NCBI GenBank assembly: GCA_964389495.1
Contig: CAYMDU010000013.1
Span: forward strand, 1 to 25,247
Length of the DNA stretch: 25,247 nucleotides
DNA from: RGIG3009 sp964389495
GTDB taxonomy: Bacteria; Bacillota; Clostridia; Oscillospirales; Acutalibacteraceae
Direction: 5' to 3'
How positions within the stretch are numbered: the stretch's first letter is position 1; each line of letters starts with the position of its first letter. The position numbers and the translations under genes were made by a program. Below are positions 1 to 7,936 of this stretch, in pieces. The notes beneath the pieces were generated by a model that was given only the letters and a program-made list of their open reading frames with translations, was not told the DNA's origin and ran no database searches.

Positions 1-241
1 GCCAGCCGGTGAGCAAAACACATTCAAGTGCCATGAACACAAAGATTGCCGCACATAAAGCAAACGCAATCGCCGACTGACGATAATACGGTTTCTTATT
101 TATTGTCTCTCGTTCCTGTTTGGATGCCCAAAGATAAGCATTATTAAAAAGAAATCCTTTTTCTTTGAACGACATAATACTTATAATCATAGAAGCAATT
201 GCCAATACACCGCAAATAATTGCCCATACAAACTCCGCCAT
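1..241 (-). CDS. Small two-TM membrane protein, partial (C-terminus outside window)
   Basis: The minus strand reads openly for 80 codons from an ATG at 241 to the window edge, so the C-terminus is missing. The protein starts MAEFVWAIICGVLAIASM, a hydrophobic helix at about residues 4-22. A polar loop follows (SFKEKGFLFNNAYLWASKQE, 24-43, then a KKPYYRQS motif at 49-56), then a second hydrophobic helix at about 57-78. The layout, helix / GFLFNNAY / KKPYYRQS / helix, resembles small uncharacterised membrane proteins of Clostridia, possibly DUF3784-like; I name that family with little certainty. A G-rich stretch just upstream (about 247-252) could be a weak ribosome site. It begins 27 bp after the ABC-F gene on the same strand and is probably co-transcribed with it. 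No function can be assigned. Confidence 0.6.
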   Translation of the reverse strand, partial: MAEFVWAIICGVLAIASMIISIMSFKEKGFLFNNAYLWASKQERETINKKPYYRQSAIAFALCAAIFVFMALECVLLTGW

Positions 242-268
242 AACAACCCCCCAAAAAATCATTTTTGT

Positions 269-2170
269 TTATAGCAATTTCAGCGTTTCCCATTCGGTTT
301 GTGCCGTTTCCCAATCCAGCATCAGCTGTTCCAGTTGCGCCTCTTTTTCTTCCAAAGCCGAACTCAATGCTATCACTTCGTCGTAATCGGCGGCAATTTC
401 CGGTTGTGCGAGCTTTTGATGATACTGCTGTATGTCTTCCTCACAAGCTGCAATTCGTTCTTCACAGCGAGTTATGCGCGTTCGCAGCCGCCGCTTTTGG
501 GATTCCAACTCTTTGCGCTTGCGATAATCGTTCTCCTTGGCGGGTGCTTCCGGCTTTGTTTCCTGCAATCTTGTTTCTTGTCGGCGCAACACATACTCAT
601 CATAATTGCCGGGATAGCTATTGCATGCATCCGGTAGCAACTGCAAAATGCGGGTTGCCATTTTGTTAATAAAATAGCGGTCGTGGGACACCACCAGCAA
701 AGTACCGTCATAATGTATCATGGCGTCTTCCAGCGCTTCCCGCGAAGCGATATCCAAATGGTTGGTCGGTTCATCCAGCAGCAAAAGATTATCGTGTGCC
801 AACATCAGTTTCAACAACAGCAGGCGTGCCCGCTCACCGCCGCTGAGCTGCTGTATGGGGCGAAATACTTCGTCGCCGTAAAACAAGAAGGTGGCCAACG
901 CATTGCGAATTTCGGTTTGAGTTAATTGCGGATAACTGTCCCATAGCTGGTCAATGGCTGTTTTATCCGGTTGAAGGCCGGCCTGTATTTGGTCGTAATA
1001 ACCGATAGATACACGCGCTCCCAATCGAATATACCCGGTATCAAGTGGCTGTTCACCGGTGATTAAACGCAAAAGCGTTGTTTTTCCACAGCCGTTTGGC
1101 CCCAGCAAAAACACACGCTCGCCTCGGCGCAGTTGGAAAGAAAGGCGACGGAACAAGGGGCGGTCAAATGATTTGCTTATATCCTCGGCCGTTAACACTT
1201 CATTGCCGCTGGTGGTTGCCGCCGAAAACCCAAACTGCAAGCTTTTTTCTTTTGAATCCGGCATTACTTGCTGTTCTTTCATCCGATCAAGCCGCTTTTC
1301 ACGGCTTTCTGCTGCCCGCACCGATTTTTCTCGATTCCATCGTTTGAGAAGTGCAATATTGTCTTCCAGCTTTTGAATGGCACGGGCTTGCGTTTTGTAG
1401 TGCCGTTGTGCAATCTCTTTGTCTTTGGCTCGTTGCTCTTTGTGAGCGCTGTAATTCCCGCTGGTAACATACAGTTTCCCATGTGTCAATTCCGCCGTGC
1501 GTGTGGTAACGCGATCAAGAAAATAACGGTCGTGCGAAATCACAATCACGGCACCGGTATAGCTTCTCAAAAACCCCTCCAGCCATTCCACCGATTCAAT
1601 GTCCAGATGGTTGGTTGGCTCGTCCAACAGCAACAAATCCGAACCGGATAACAGCAACCGCCCCATGGCTAATTTGGAGCGTTGTCCGCCACTTAATGTG
1701 CTCACCGAACGGTGATGATCGGCTTCACAAAATCCCAAGCCAGTCAAAGCCGAGGCAACTCGATTGCGGTAATACAACCCGCCGGCAGCTTCCCATTGTT
1801 CCCGCAGTTGTGTTTGTTGTTCAATCAAGGCCACATCGCCGGTGTCGGCCACGCGGCGGTTCATACTTTCCAGTTCGTTTTCTAAACGGCGAAGCGGTTC
1901 AAACACACTTTCCAGCGCTTCGTATACGGTGACTTCATCGGTTAATGTGTGTTGCTCCAAATACCCAATGCGAGTGTTGCGTGCTAGATGGATATCGCCG
2001 GTGTCCGGTGCTTCGTTTCCGGTGATCAGCCGAAACAGTGTTGTTTTTCCACACCCGTTGGAACCGATCAGTCCCACACGGTCGTGTTCGGCAACATCCA
2101 AAGAAATGCGGTCAAATAATTGGTGATCGCCAAAACTTTTGGTGACACCGTGAACAGACAAAACAGTCAT
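269..2170 (-). CDS. ABC-F family ATPase (ribosome-associated translation factor, Uup/YdiF type)
   Basis: This 633-residue soluble protein has two ABC ATPase domains and no membrane segment, the ABC-F layout. Domain 1 has Walker A GSNGCGKT (36-43), signature LSGGQ (159-163) and LLLLDEPTNHLD (179-190). Domain 2 has GPNGCGKT (357-364), LSGGE (442-446) and LLLLDEPTNHLD (462-473). The charged linker at about 241-310 corresponds to the P-site tRNA interaction motif, and a Glu/Arg-rich C-terminal coiled coil spans about 545-633. ABC-F proteins bind the ribosomal E site and act on stalled or antibiotic-blocked ribosomes. Length and the C-terminal coiled coil suit housekeeping Uup/YdiF-type members better than a dedicated resistance protein, but the sequence alone does not exclude resistance. 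The start is the ATG at 2170, about 35 bp downstream of a strong promoter. Confidence 0.93.
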   Translation of the reverse strand: MTVLSVHGVTKSFGDHQLFDRISLDVAEHDRVGLIGSNGCGKTTLFRLITGNEAPDTGDIHLARNTRIGYLEQHTLTDEVTVYEALESVFEPLRRLENELESMNRRVADTGDVALIEQQTQLREQWEAAGGLYYRNRVASALTGLGFCEADHHRSVSTLSGGQRSKLAMGRLLLSGSDLLLLDEPTNHLDIESVEWLEGFLRSYTGAVIVISHDRYFLDRVTTRTAELTHGKLYVTSGNYSAHKEQRAKDKEIAQRHYKTQARAIQKLEDNIALLKRWNREKSVRAAESREKRLDRMKEQQVMPDSKEKSLQFGFSAATTSGNEVLTAEDISKSFDRPLFRRLSFQLRRGERVFLLGPNGCGKTTLLRLITGEQPLDTGYIRLGARVSIGYYDQIQAGLQPDKTAIDQLWDSYPQLTQTEIRNALATFLFYGDEVFRPIQQLSGGERARLLLLKLMLAHDNLLLLDEPTNHLDIASREALEDAMIHYDGTLLVVSHDRYFINKMATRILQLLPDACNSYPGNYDEYVLRRQETRLQETKPEAPAKENDYRKRKELESQKRRLRTRITRCEERIAACEEDIQQYHQKLAQPEIAADYDEVIALSSALEEKEAQLEQLMLDWETAQTEWETLKLL

Positions 2171-2203
2171 GATGATAAAAGTCCTTTACAAAATTGTTAC
2201 ACA

Positions 2204-2232
2204 ATTATAACAGGAAATTTCTTGTGTGACAA
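2204..2232 (-). promoter_or_regulatory. Sigma-A promoter of the ABC-F gene
   Basis: On the minus strand, TTGTCA (2232-2227) lies exactly 17 bp before a perfect TATAAT (2209-2204). The -35 box overlaps that of the divergent udp promoter. Both lie in a 41-bp dyad (2207-2247) described in the findings. Confidence 0.75.
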
Positions 2233-2250
2233 GTAAATTCCTGTTATACT
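2222..2250 (+). promoter_or_regulatory. Sigma-A promoter of udp
   Basis: TTGTGT (2222-2227), a 17-bp spacer, then TATACT (2245-2250). It sits 30 bp before the udp start and shares one base of its -35 box with the divergent promoter. Confidence 0.7.
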
Positions 2251-2279
2251 AATGAAAAAGACAATCGGAGGTTGCTGAC

Positions 2280-3056
2280 ATGATGAATTTTAACGAAGAA
2301 AAGCTGTATCACATCGGGCTCGCCCCGGCCGAAGGTGCCGACTACGCGATCATCACGGGAGATCCCGGTCGTGTGGAAAGTATTGCCTCTTTGTTGCAAA
2401 GCCCGCAATTTCTTGCTTCCAATCGTGAATACACCACATGGGTCGGCATATTGGAAGGGCGGCGAGTGCTGGTAACTTCGCACGGGATTGGCGGTGCTTC
2501 CACTGCGATTTGTGTTGAAGAACTCTACCGTTGCGGTGTGCGAACAATTATTCGTGTTGGTACCTGCGGCGGCATGGCCTTGCCGGTGCGTGGTGGGGAT
2601 ATCGTGGTGGCAACGGCGGCCATTCGTGCCGAAGGTACCTCGCGTGAATACTTGCCGATTGAATTTCCTGCCGTTGCCGATTGGGCTGTGGCGTCGGCGC
2701 TAAAAGAAGCTGCAGAATCCCTGGGCTGCACGGTACACACCGGCGTGGTGCAATGCAAAGATTCTTTTTACGGACAGCACGCACCGGAAAGCTCGCCGGT
2801 AGACTATGAACTGAAAAACAAGTGGCAGGCATGGCTGCGCGGCGGTTGCTTGGCATCGGAAATGGAATCTTCCACACTCTATATTGTCGCAGCAGCGCGT
2901 GGAATGCGCGCCGGCTGCGTTTTAAGCACCGTGTGGAATCAGGAACGGGAGCGTGCCGGTTTGGATAATGTAAAAGTGGAAAACACACATCACGCCGCCG
3001 AAACGGCTGTGGAGGCTATCCGCAGATTGATGGTTGCACCGCAAGCAATTTTGTGA
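2280..3056 (+). CDS. udp: Uridine phosphorylase
   Basis: This 258-residue protein belongs to the nucleoside phosphorylase (PNP/UDP) family, which cleaves uridine with phosphate to uracil and ribose 1-phosphate in pyrimidine salvage. Family landmarks are in order: phosphate-binding GDPGR (27-31), NREYTTW (48-54), SHGIGGAS (67-74), IRVGTCG (91-97), EFPAVADW (128-135) and the ribose-binding EMES (194-197). The EFPAVAD stretch and EMES are close to my recollection of E. coli Udp (253 residues), so uridine is favoured over purine nucleosides. The ATG at 2280 has GGAGG about 8 bp upstream; a second in-frame ATG at 2283 follows immediately. It has its own promoter, paired with the ABC-F gene, and no obvious pathway partner nearby. 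Substrate preference is inferred from family resemblance. Confidence 0.9.
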   Translation: MMNFNEEKLYHIGLAPAEGADYAIITGDPGRVESIASLLQSPQFLASNREYTTWVGILEGRRVLVTSHGIGGASTAICVEELYRCGVRTIIRVGTCGGMALPVRGGDIVVATAAIRAEGTSREYLPIEFPAVADWAVASALKEAAESLGCTVHTGVVQCKDSFYGQHAPESSPVDYELKNKWQAWLRGGCLASEMESSTLYIVAAARGMRAGCVLSTVWNQERERAGLDNVKVENTHHAAETAVEAIRRLMVAPQAIL

Positions 3057-3113
3057 TATAATAAATGTCAACAAATCCTTGCTACGCAAGTCTTTGCGCT
3101 TCGCGCCACGGCA

Positions 3114-3139
3114 CAAAAATGCCCTTGCAAGCATTTTTG
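3114..3139. other. Intergenic stem-loop between udp and ruvC
   Basis: CAAAAATGC (3114-3122) and GCATTTTTG (3131-3139) form a perfect 9-bp inverted repeat with an 8-nt loop. It could act as the udp terminator, but no T-tract continues past the stem. Its loop holds most of the -35 box of the ruv promoter. Smaller hairpins lie upstream (CTTGC-tac-GCAAG near 3079-3091 and GCGC-ttc-GCGC near 3096-3106). Confidence 0.5.
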
Positions 3140-3152
3140 CTTGTGGTATAAT
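3125..3152 (+). promoter_or_regulatory. Sigma-A promoter of the ruvCAB operon
   Basis: TTGCAA (3125-3130), a 16-bp spacer and a perfect TATAAT (3147-3152) preceded by TGG, an extended -10. It lies 29 bp before the ruvC start. No LexA-type (SOS) box was recognised here. Confidence 0.7.
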
Positions 3153-3181
3153 ATTTTGAATAGATTGAACGGAGGGTGCTT

Positions 3182-3688
3182 GTGCGAATTTTGGGAATTG
3201 ATCCCGGCTACGCTATTGTCGGTTGGGGCGTACTGAATTATGAACGCGGCCGTTTTCAAGCATTGGCGTTTGATGCGGTAACCACACAGTCCGGCACCCC
3301 GTTTGTTCAGCGTTTGCAACAGATTTATCGGGAAGTATCCGCCCTGCTAACACAACACACACCGGATGCGTTGGCCATCGAAAAACTGTATTTTCAAAAC
3401 AATCAAAAAACAGCAATCGAAGTAGCCGAAGCGCGCGGGGTTATTCTGTTGGCGGCTCAAAATGCCGGTGTTCCCATTTTTGAATACACACCGCTCCAAG
3501 TGAAAAGTGCGGTAACCGGCTTTGGCCAAGCAGGAAAGCCGCAAGTTATGGAAATGACACGCCGCTTGTTGCGCTTGCCGCAAGTCCCCAAGCCGGATGA
3601 TACCGCCGATGCGTTGGCCATTGCCATTTGTCATGCACAAATGGGCGGTACTGCACTTAAACGACAACTGATAAACGGAGGTAGGTAA
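3182..3688 (+). CDS. ruvC: Holliday junction resolvase RuvC
   Basis: RuvC is the dimeric endonuclease that makes paired nicks in Holliday junctions moved by RuvAB. From the chosen start the protein has 168 residues, normal for the family, and begins MRILGIDPG. The four acidic metal ligands expected of the RNase-H-like fold are present: D7, E67 (in LAIEKLYF) and the D140/D143 pair in PDDTADALA. The start is the GTG at 3182. An in-frame GTG at 3176 directly abuts the GGAGG at 3171-3175, leaving no room for initiation, whereas 3182 is about 6 nt away and gives the canonical N-terminus. It is the first gene of the ruvC-ruvA-ruvB operon; the ribosome site of ruvA lies inside its last codons. Confidence 0.95.
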   Translation: MRILGIDPGYAIVGWGVLNYERGRFQALAFDAVTTQSGTPFVQRLQQIYREVSALLTQHTPDALAIEKLYFQNNQKTAIEVAEARGVILLAAQNAGVPIFEYTPLQVKSAVTGFGQAGKPQVMEMTRRLLRLPQVPKPDDTADALAIAICHAQMGGTALKRQLINGGR

Positions 3689-3690
3689 CC

Positions 3691-4305
3691 ATGTATTACA
3701 GTGTGCGCGGAACACTGATCCATCGGGAATTAAATTTTGCCGTTATTGAGTGCGGCGGCGTGGGGTATCAATGTTTTATCACTGCTAACACGGCACGCCA
3801 ACTGCCGTCTGTAGGTTCCGAAACCATGTTGTACACCTATTTGAATGTGCGTGAGGATTTGATGGAGTTGTTCGGCTTTGCCGACCGTAGCGAACTCACC
3901 TGCTTTCGTTTGCTCACTTCGGTTAGCGGTGTTGGACCGCGCGTGGGGTTGGCTATTTTATCGGAATTAACACCGGAACGGGTGGCCTTAGCGGTTGCTT
4001 CCGGTAATCACAAGGAATTTTCACGTGCCCAAGGCGTTGGCCCCAAATTGGCGCAACGCATTGTGTTGGAATTGAAGGATAAGGTCGGGTTGCCTTCGGC
4101 AGGCGATGGCATTGTGGCATCAACCGATATGCCCTCTGGTGTTGTCAACGTTTCACAAGGTGCGACCGAAGCAGTGAGTGCCCTAACCATGTTGGGATTC
4201 AGCAGCAGCGAAGCGTCTGCTGCTGTCGGAAAACTTGACAGCACCTTGCCGGTTGAAGATCTGGTTCGCCAGGCACTAAAATTGTTGGGCAAACAGAGGG
4301 GATAA
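3691..4305 (+). CDS. ruvA: Holliday junction branch migration protein RuvA
   Basis: RuvA is the tetrameric junction-binding subunit that targets the RuvB motor to four-way DNA. The 204-residue protein has the three expected parts: an N-terminal OB-like domain starting MYYSVRGTLI, a middle domain with two helix-hairpin-helix motifs (VSGVGPRVGLAIL at 78-90 and QGVGPKLAQRIVLELKDK at 114-131), and a C-terminal RuvB-binding domain (about 155-204, TEAVSALTMLGFSSSEA). A Gly/Ser/Asp-rich linker at about 134-153 joins the last two. It starts 2 bp after the ruvC stop and ends 2 bp before ruvB, so translation is probably coupled. Confidence 0.96.
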   Translation: MYYSVRGTLIHRELNFAVIECGGVGYQCFITANTARQLPSVGSETMLYTYLNVREDLMELFGFADRSELTCFRLLTSVSGVGPRVGLAILSELTPERVALAVASGNHKEFSRAQGVGPKLAQRIVLELKDKVGLPSAGDGIVASTDMPSGVVNVSQGATEAVSALTMLGFSSSEASAAVGKLDSTLPVEDLVRQALKLLGKQRG

Positions 4306-4307
4306 TC

Positions 4308-5324
4308 ATGGAAGAATTGGATTTGGAAAATCGCATGATGTCGGCAGATTACCTTCCGGAAGACGAAGGCGACAATCCGTTGCGTCCTCGTGCCATGAAT
4401 GAGTATATCGGGCAGGAAAAAGTGAAAGAAAATCTGTCTGTGTTTATCAATGCTGCCCGCTTGCGTGGGGAACCGCTGGACCATGTGTTGCTGTACGGCC
4501 CTCCGGGATTGGGGAAAACCACCCTGTCGGCTATCATTGCCAATGAACTGGGCGTGAATTTTCGCATCACTTCCGGACCGGCATTGGAACGTGCCGGCGA
4601 TTTGGCAGCCTTGCTAACCAATTTGGAGCAAGGCGATGTGCTGTTTATTGATGAAATTCATCGGTTGCCCCGTACGGTTGAAGAAATCCTGTACCCGGCT
4701 ATGGAAGATTTTGCCATCGATATTATCAACGGCAAAGGGCAGGGCGCCGCTTCCATTCATTTGCCGTTGCCGCGCTTCACGCTGATTGGTGCCACCACAC
4801 GCGCGGGGCAACTGTCGGCACCGCTACGCGACCGCTTCGGTGTTATTTGCCGATTGGAACTGTATACACCGGAAGAATTGGCCAACATTGTGCGCCGCAG
4901 TGCCGACATTTTGGCAATTCCCTGCGACAACGACGGTGCGCTGGAAATTGCCTCCCGTTCACGGGGAACACCGCGTATCGCCAACCGTCTGTTAAAACGT
5001 GTGCGAGATTTCGCGCAGGTTCTCAGCCACGGCCGTATCACGGCTGACATTGCACGCGTGGCGCTGGACAAACTGGAAATCGACGAATTGGGATTGGATA
5101 TGGTGGATCGCCGAATGTTGTTGGCCATGATTCAGCACTACAACGGCGGCCCTGTCGGTTTGGATACATTGGCGGCGGTTATCGGCGAAGAAGCCGTTAC
5201 CATTGAAGATGTATACGAACCCTATTTGATGCAACTTGGTTTTATTAACCGCACACCGCGCGGGCGTGTGGTACTGCCGGCTGCCTATGCCCATTTGGGC
5301 CTGGAACATCAAATGACTTTTTAA
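4308..5324 (+). CDS. ruvB: Holliday junction branch migration ATPase RuvB
   Basis: RuvB is the hexameric AAA+ motor that pulls DNA through RuvA to migrate Holliday junctions. The protein has 338 residues, typical length. It shows Walker A GPPGLGKT (64-71), Walker B LFIDEIHRL (112-120), sensor-1 GATTRAG (161-167) and the arginine finger region APLRDRFG (171-178). The C-terminal winged-helix domain ends with the conserved NRTPRGRV stretch. The ATG at 4308 follows a GAGGGG ribosome site. It is the last gene of ruvCAB, but the downstream methyltransferase starts only 12 bp later, so the transcript probably continues. Confidence 0.97.
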   Translation: MEELDLENRMMSADYLPEDEGDNPLRPRAMNEYIGQEKVKENLSVFINAARLRGEPLDHVLLYGPPGLGKTTLSAIIANELGVNFRITSGPALERAGDLAALLTNLEQGDVLFIDEIHRLPRTVEEILYPAMEDFAIDIINGKGQGAASIHLPLPRFTLIGATTRAGQLSAPLRDRFGVICRLELYTPEELANIVRRSADILAIPCDNDGALEIASRSRGTPRIANRLLKRVRDFAQVLSHGRITADIARVALDKLEIDELGLDMVDRRMLLAMIQHYNGGPVGLDTLAAVIGEEAVTIEDVYEPYLMQLGFINRTPRGRVVLPAAYAHLGLEHQMTF

Positions 5325-5336
5325 GGAGCGCACAGT

Positions 5337-6206
5337 ATGAGAGCGGCTGACAATTGGAAAGAGTATGAATTATTAGACGCTACCGACGGTGAGCGACTGG
5401 AACGCTGGGGAGAAGCCATTCTCATCCGACCCGACCCGCAAATACTGTGGAGCACCGGCAAGCGGCACCCACTGTGGAAAAAAGCACAGGCGCGGTACCA
5501 CCGTTCTTCCAGCGGAGGCGGCCATTGGGAAACCTATCGGCCGCTACCCGAAGTGTGGGAAATCGGATACCGTTCTCTGCGATTTCGTTTGAAACCGATG
5601 GGGTTTAAGCACACCGGTCTGTTCCCGGAACAAGCTGTGAATTGGGATAAAATGGGGGAGTGCATTCGTCGTGCGCAGCGTCCCGTTCGTGTTCTCAACT
5701 TATTCGGCTATACCGGCGCCGCCACCTTGGCATGCGTAGCCGCCGGTGCGCATGTAACCCATGTGGATGCTTCCAAAGGCATGGTTGCCTGGGGGCGTGA
5801 AAATGCGGTTGCTTCCCAACTGGCAGATTGCCCGATGCGCTGGTTGGTGGACGATTGCGGAAAATTTGTACAGCGCGAACAACGCCGCGGCAACACTTAC
5901 GACGCCATCATCATGGATCCGCCGTCTTATGGGCGCGGCCCCGGCGGGGAAATTTGGAAACTGGAAGAACAGATATACCCATTGGTTTCCGAGTGCGTTT
6001 CGTTGCTGTCTGATACACCGTTGTTTTTCCTCATCAATTCCTACACCACCGGACTTTCTCCGTCGGTGATGCAATATCTGCTCGGCTCGTTGGTTACCCC
6101 ACGCTTTGGCGGCACAACCGAAGCCGACGAAATCGGTCTGCCGGTTACGCAAAGCGGCTTGGTGTTGCCTTGCGGTGCCAGCGCATGGTGGGAGGCAGCC
6201 ACATGA
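5337..6206 (+). CDS. Class I SAM-dependent methyltransferase (RlmI-like, probably rRNA)
   Basis: This 289-residue protein has a class I Rossmann methyltransferase core. Motif I is NLFGYTGAAT (121-130), an acidic ribose-binding position follows in HVDASKG (142-148), and motif IV is DPPSYGRG (194-201). The region before the core (about 20-115, including GFKHTGLFPEQ at 89-99) resembles the substrate side of RlmI-like 23S rRNA methyltransferases. It lacks an obvious PUA domain, unlike E. coli RlmI (about 396 residues), which fits the shorter firmicute relatives. The exact target base is unknown. It sits between ruvB and the ECF module; its TGA overlaps the ecfA1 ATG (ATGA), which implies translational coupling. 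The ATG at 5337 follows AAGGAG by 8 bp. Confidence 0.85.
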   Translation: MRAADNWKEYELLDATDGERLERWGEAILIRPDPQILWSTGKRHPLWKKAQARYHRSSSGGGHWETYRPLPEVWEIGYRSLRFRLKPMGFKHTGLFPEQAVNWDKMGECIRRAQRPVRVLNLFGYTGAATLACVAAGAHVTHVDASKGMVAWGRENAVASQLADCPMRWLVDDCGKFVQREQRRGNTYDAIIMDPPSYGRGPGGEIWKLEEQIYPLVSECVSLLSDTPLFFLINSYTTGLSPSVMQYLLGSLVTPRFGGTTEADEIGLPVTQSGLVLPCGASAWWEAAT

Positions 6207-7054
6207 ACAAAACAATGATTACTGCGCAAGGCGTTCGCTTTGCCTACGAAGATACCGAAGGTGCTTCTGCTGTGGTGCTCGACGGCTTGGATTTGTCGAT
6301 AACACACGGCTCCTTTGTTGCTTTGCTTGGTCATAACGGTTGCGGAAAATCCACGCTTGCCCAGCATTTTAACGCCATGCTGTTACCGCTTGGCGGGCGT
6401 GTGCTGGTTCATGATATCGACACCACCGACGATGAACAGCTATACACCATACGAAGTACAGTCGGATTGGTGCTGCAAAATCCGGATAATCAGTTGGTTT
6501 CCACGGTTGTGGAAGAAGATGTTGCTTTTGGCCCCGAAAACATGGGGATTCCTCCCGCCGAAATACGCCATCGTGTAGACGATGCTCTCCGTGCCGTAGG
6601 CATGTTGGATTATCGCCATCACGACACACACAAGCTTTCCGGCGGTCAAAAACAGCGCATTGCGATTGCCGGTGTGTTGGCAATGAATCCGGAATGTTTG
6701 GTATTGGACGAACCGACAGCCATGCTGGATCCGCAGGGGAGGCAAGAGGTGATGAACACCATCTGCCGTCTTAACCGCGAGCAGGGGATGACAGTAATCC
6801 TCATCACACACTACATGGAAGAAGCCGTGCTGGCCGATCGTGTAGTGGTTATGCACGAGGGGCACATTGTTTCCGACGGAACACCGCGTGAAGTGTTCTC
6901 TCATGTGGAAGATCTTCGTCAGTTGGAATTGGATGTTCCTCAACCCACGGAGTTGTGTTATCGCTTAAAGCAGGCCGGTTTTTCATTGCCTGACGGCGTA
7001 TTAACCGTGGAAGAATGTACACAAGCGTTACTCACTTTGTTACAGAAGAAATAA
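6203..7054 (+). CDS. ecfA1: ECF transporter energy-coupling ATPase EcfA1 (CbiO-type)
   Basis: This is one of two ATPases that power group II energy-coupling-factor transporters, shared modules that serve interchangeable vitamin-binding S-components. The 283-residue protein has Walker A GHNGCGKS (43-50), Q-loop LVLQNPDNQ (89-97), signature LSGGQ (145-149) and Walker B CLVLDEPTAMLDP (165-177). QNPDNQ and the FGPENMG stretch (109-115) are typical of EcfA1. Longer reading from 6170 is possible, but the ATG at 6203 has GGAGG 7 bp upstream and gives the normal N-terminus, with a 4-bp overlap with the methyltransferase gene. Order ecfA1-ecfA2-ecfT-truA is the standard firmicute arrangement. No S-component gene is in the window, as expected for a shared module. 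Confidence 0.94.
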   Translation: MNKTMITAQGVRFAYEDTEGASAVVLDGLDLSITHGSFVALLGHNGCGKSTLAQHFNAMLLPLGGRVLVHDIDTTDDEQLYTIRSTVGLVLQNPDNQLVSTVVEEDVAFGPENMGIPPAEIRHRVDDALRAVGMLDYRHHDTHKLSGGQKQRIAIAGVLAMNPECLVLDEPTAMLDPQGRQEVMNTICRLNREQGMTVILITHYMEEAVLADRVVVMHEGHIVSDGTPREVFSHVEDLRQLELDVPQPTELCYRLKQAGFSLPDGVLTVEECTQALLTLLQKK

Positions 7055-7066
7055 GGAAGACAAACT

Positions 7067-7936
7067 ATGGCCATTATCGAAACCCAACATTGCAGTATAC
7101 GCTACTCGGTGGGCACTCCTTTTGAAAAAGACGCACTAACCGATGTTTCTGTTCGCATAAACGAAGGGGAATTGGTGGGCATTATCGGCCACACCGGCTC
7201 CGGCAAATCCAGTTTTGTTCAACTCCTTAACGGGTTGCTCAAACCGGAAGAAGGCACAGTTTTGCTGGATGGGCAGGACATTTGGCACGATGCCAAAAAC
7301 ATTCGCCGCATTCGTTTTCAAGTGGGCATGGTATTTCAGTATCCTGAATATCAGCTTTTCGAAGAAACGGTATATAAGGATATTGCTTTTGGTCCGCGCA
7401 ATATGGGGTTGTCCGAAGAAGAAATCGATAAGCGTGTCAATCGAGCCGCCGAATGGGTGGGATTGGAATCGGCGTTGCTTAGCAAATCGCCTTTTGAGCT
7501 ATCCGGTGGCGAAAAACGGCGTGCCGCCATTGCCGGCGTTATGGCAATGGAACCGCGCGTTTTGATTTTGGACGAACCAACCGCCGGGTTGGATCCCAGA
7601 GGGCGAGAGCGAATTTTGCAAATGATTCGTCGCTATCAACAAGAAAATCAAACCACGGTGCTGTTGGTATCTCACAGCATGGAAGATGTGGCACGCATTG
7701 CCGACCGCGTTTTGGTTCTCAATCACGGCCGTGTTGCCATGTTGGAACCGGTGGAAACGGTTTTCTCACACGCCGAAGAATTAAGTTCCATCGGCCTTTC
7801 GGTTCCGGCGGTTACCAAAGTGTTTGATTGCCTGCGCAAGGCCGGTATTCCGGTTTCGTCTTCCGTGTACACTTTGGAGCAAGCCGAAAAGGAATTGCTT
7901 TCCTTGCTGAGGGGAGGAAATACCCATGCTGTCTGA
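7067..7936 (+). CDS. ecfA2: ECF transporter energy-coupling ATPase EcfA2 (CbiO-type)
   Basis: This is the second ATPase of the ECF module and forms a heterodimer with EcfA1. The 289-residue protein has Walker A GHTGSGKS (41-48), Q-loop MVFQYPEYQLFEETV (88-102), signature LSGGE (145-149) and Walker B LILDEPTAGLDPRGR (166-180). QYPEYQLFEETV and FGPRNMG are characteristic of EcfA2 and set it apart from its upstream paralogue. It starts 12 bp after ecfA1. Its last codons carry the GGGGAGG ribosome site of ecfT, whose ATG lies inside this gene (11-bp overlap), so the subunits are probably made by coupled translation. Confidence 0.94.
   Translation: MAIIETQHCSIRYSVGTPFEKDALTDVSVRINEGELVGIIGHTGSGKSSFVQLLNGLLKPEEGTVLLDGQDIWHDAKNIRRIRFQVGMVFQYPEYQLFEETVYKDIAFGPRNMGLSEEEIDKRVNRAAEWVGLESALLSKSPFELSGGEKRRAAIAGVMAMEPRVLILDEPTAGLDPRGRERILQMIRRYQQENQTTVLLVSHSMEDVARIADRVLVLNHGRVAMLEPVETVFSHAEELSSIGLSVPAVTKVFDCLRKAGIPVSSSVYTLEQAEKELLSLLRGGNTHAV

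Noticed and set aside
3176..3181. Upstream in-frame GTG (3176) as the ruvC start
   Set aside because: It directly abuts the GGAGG ribosome site. The GTG at 3182 has about 6 nt spacing and gives the canonical MRILGIDPG N-terminus.
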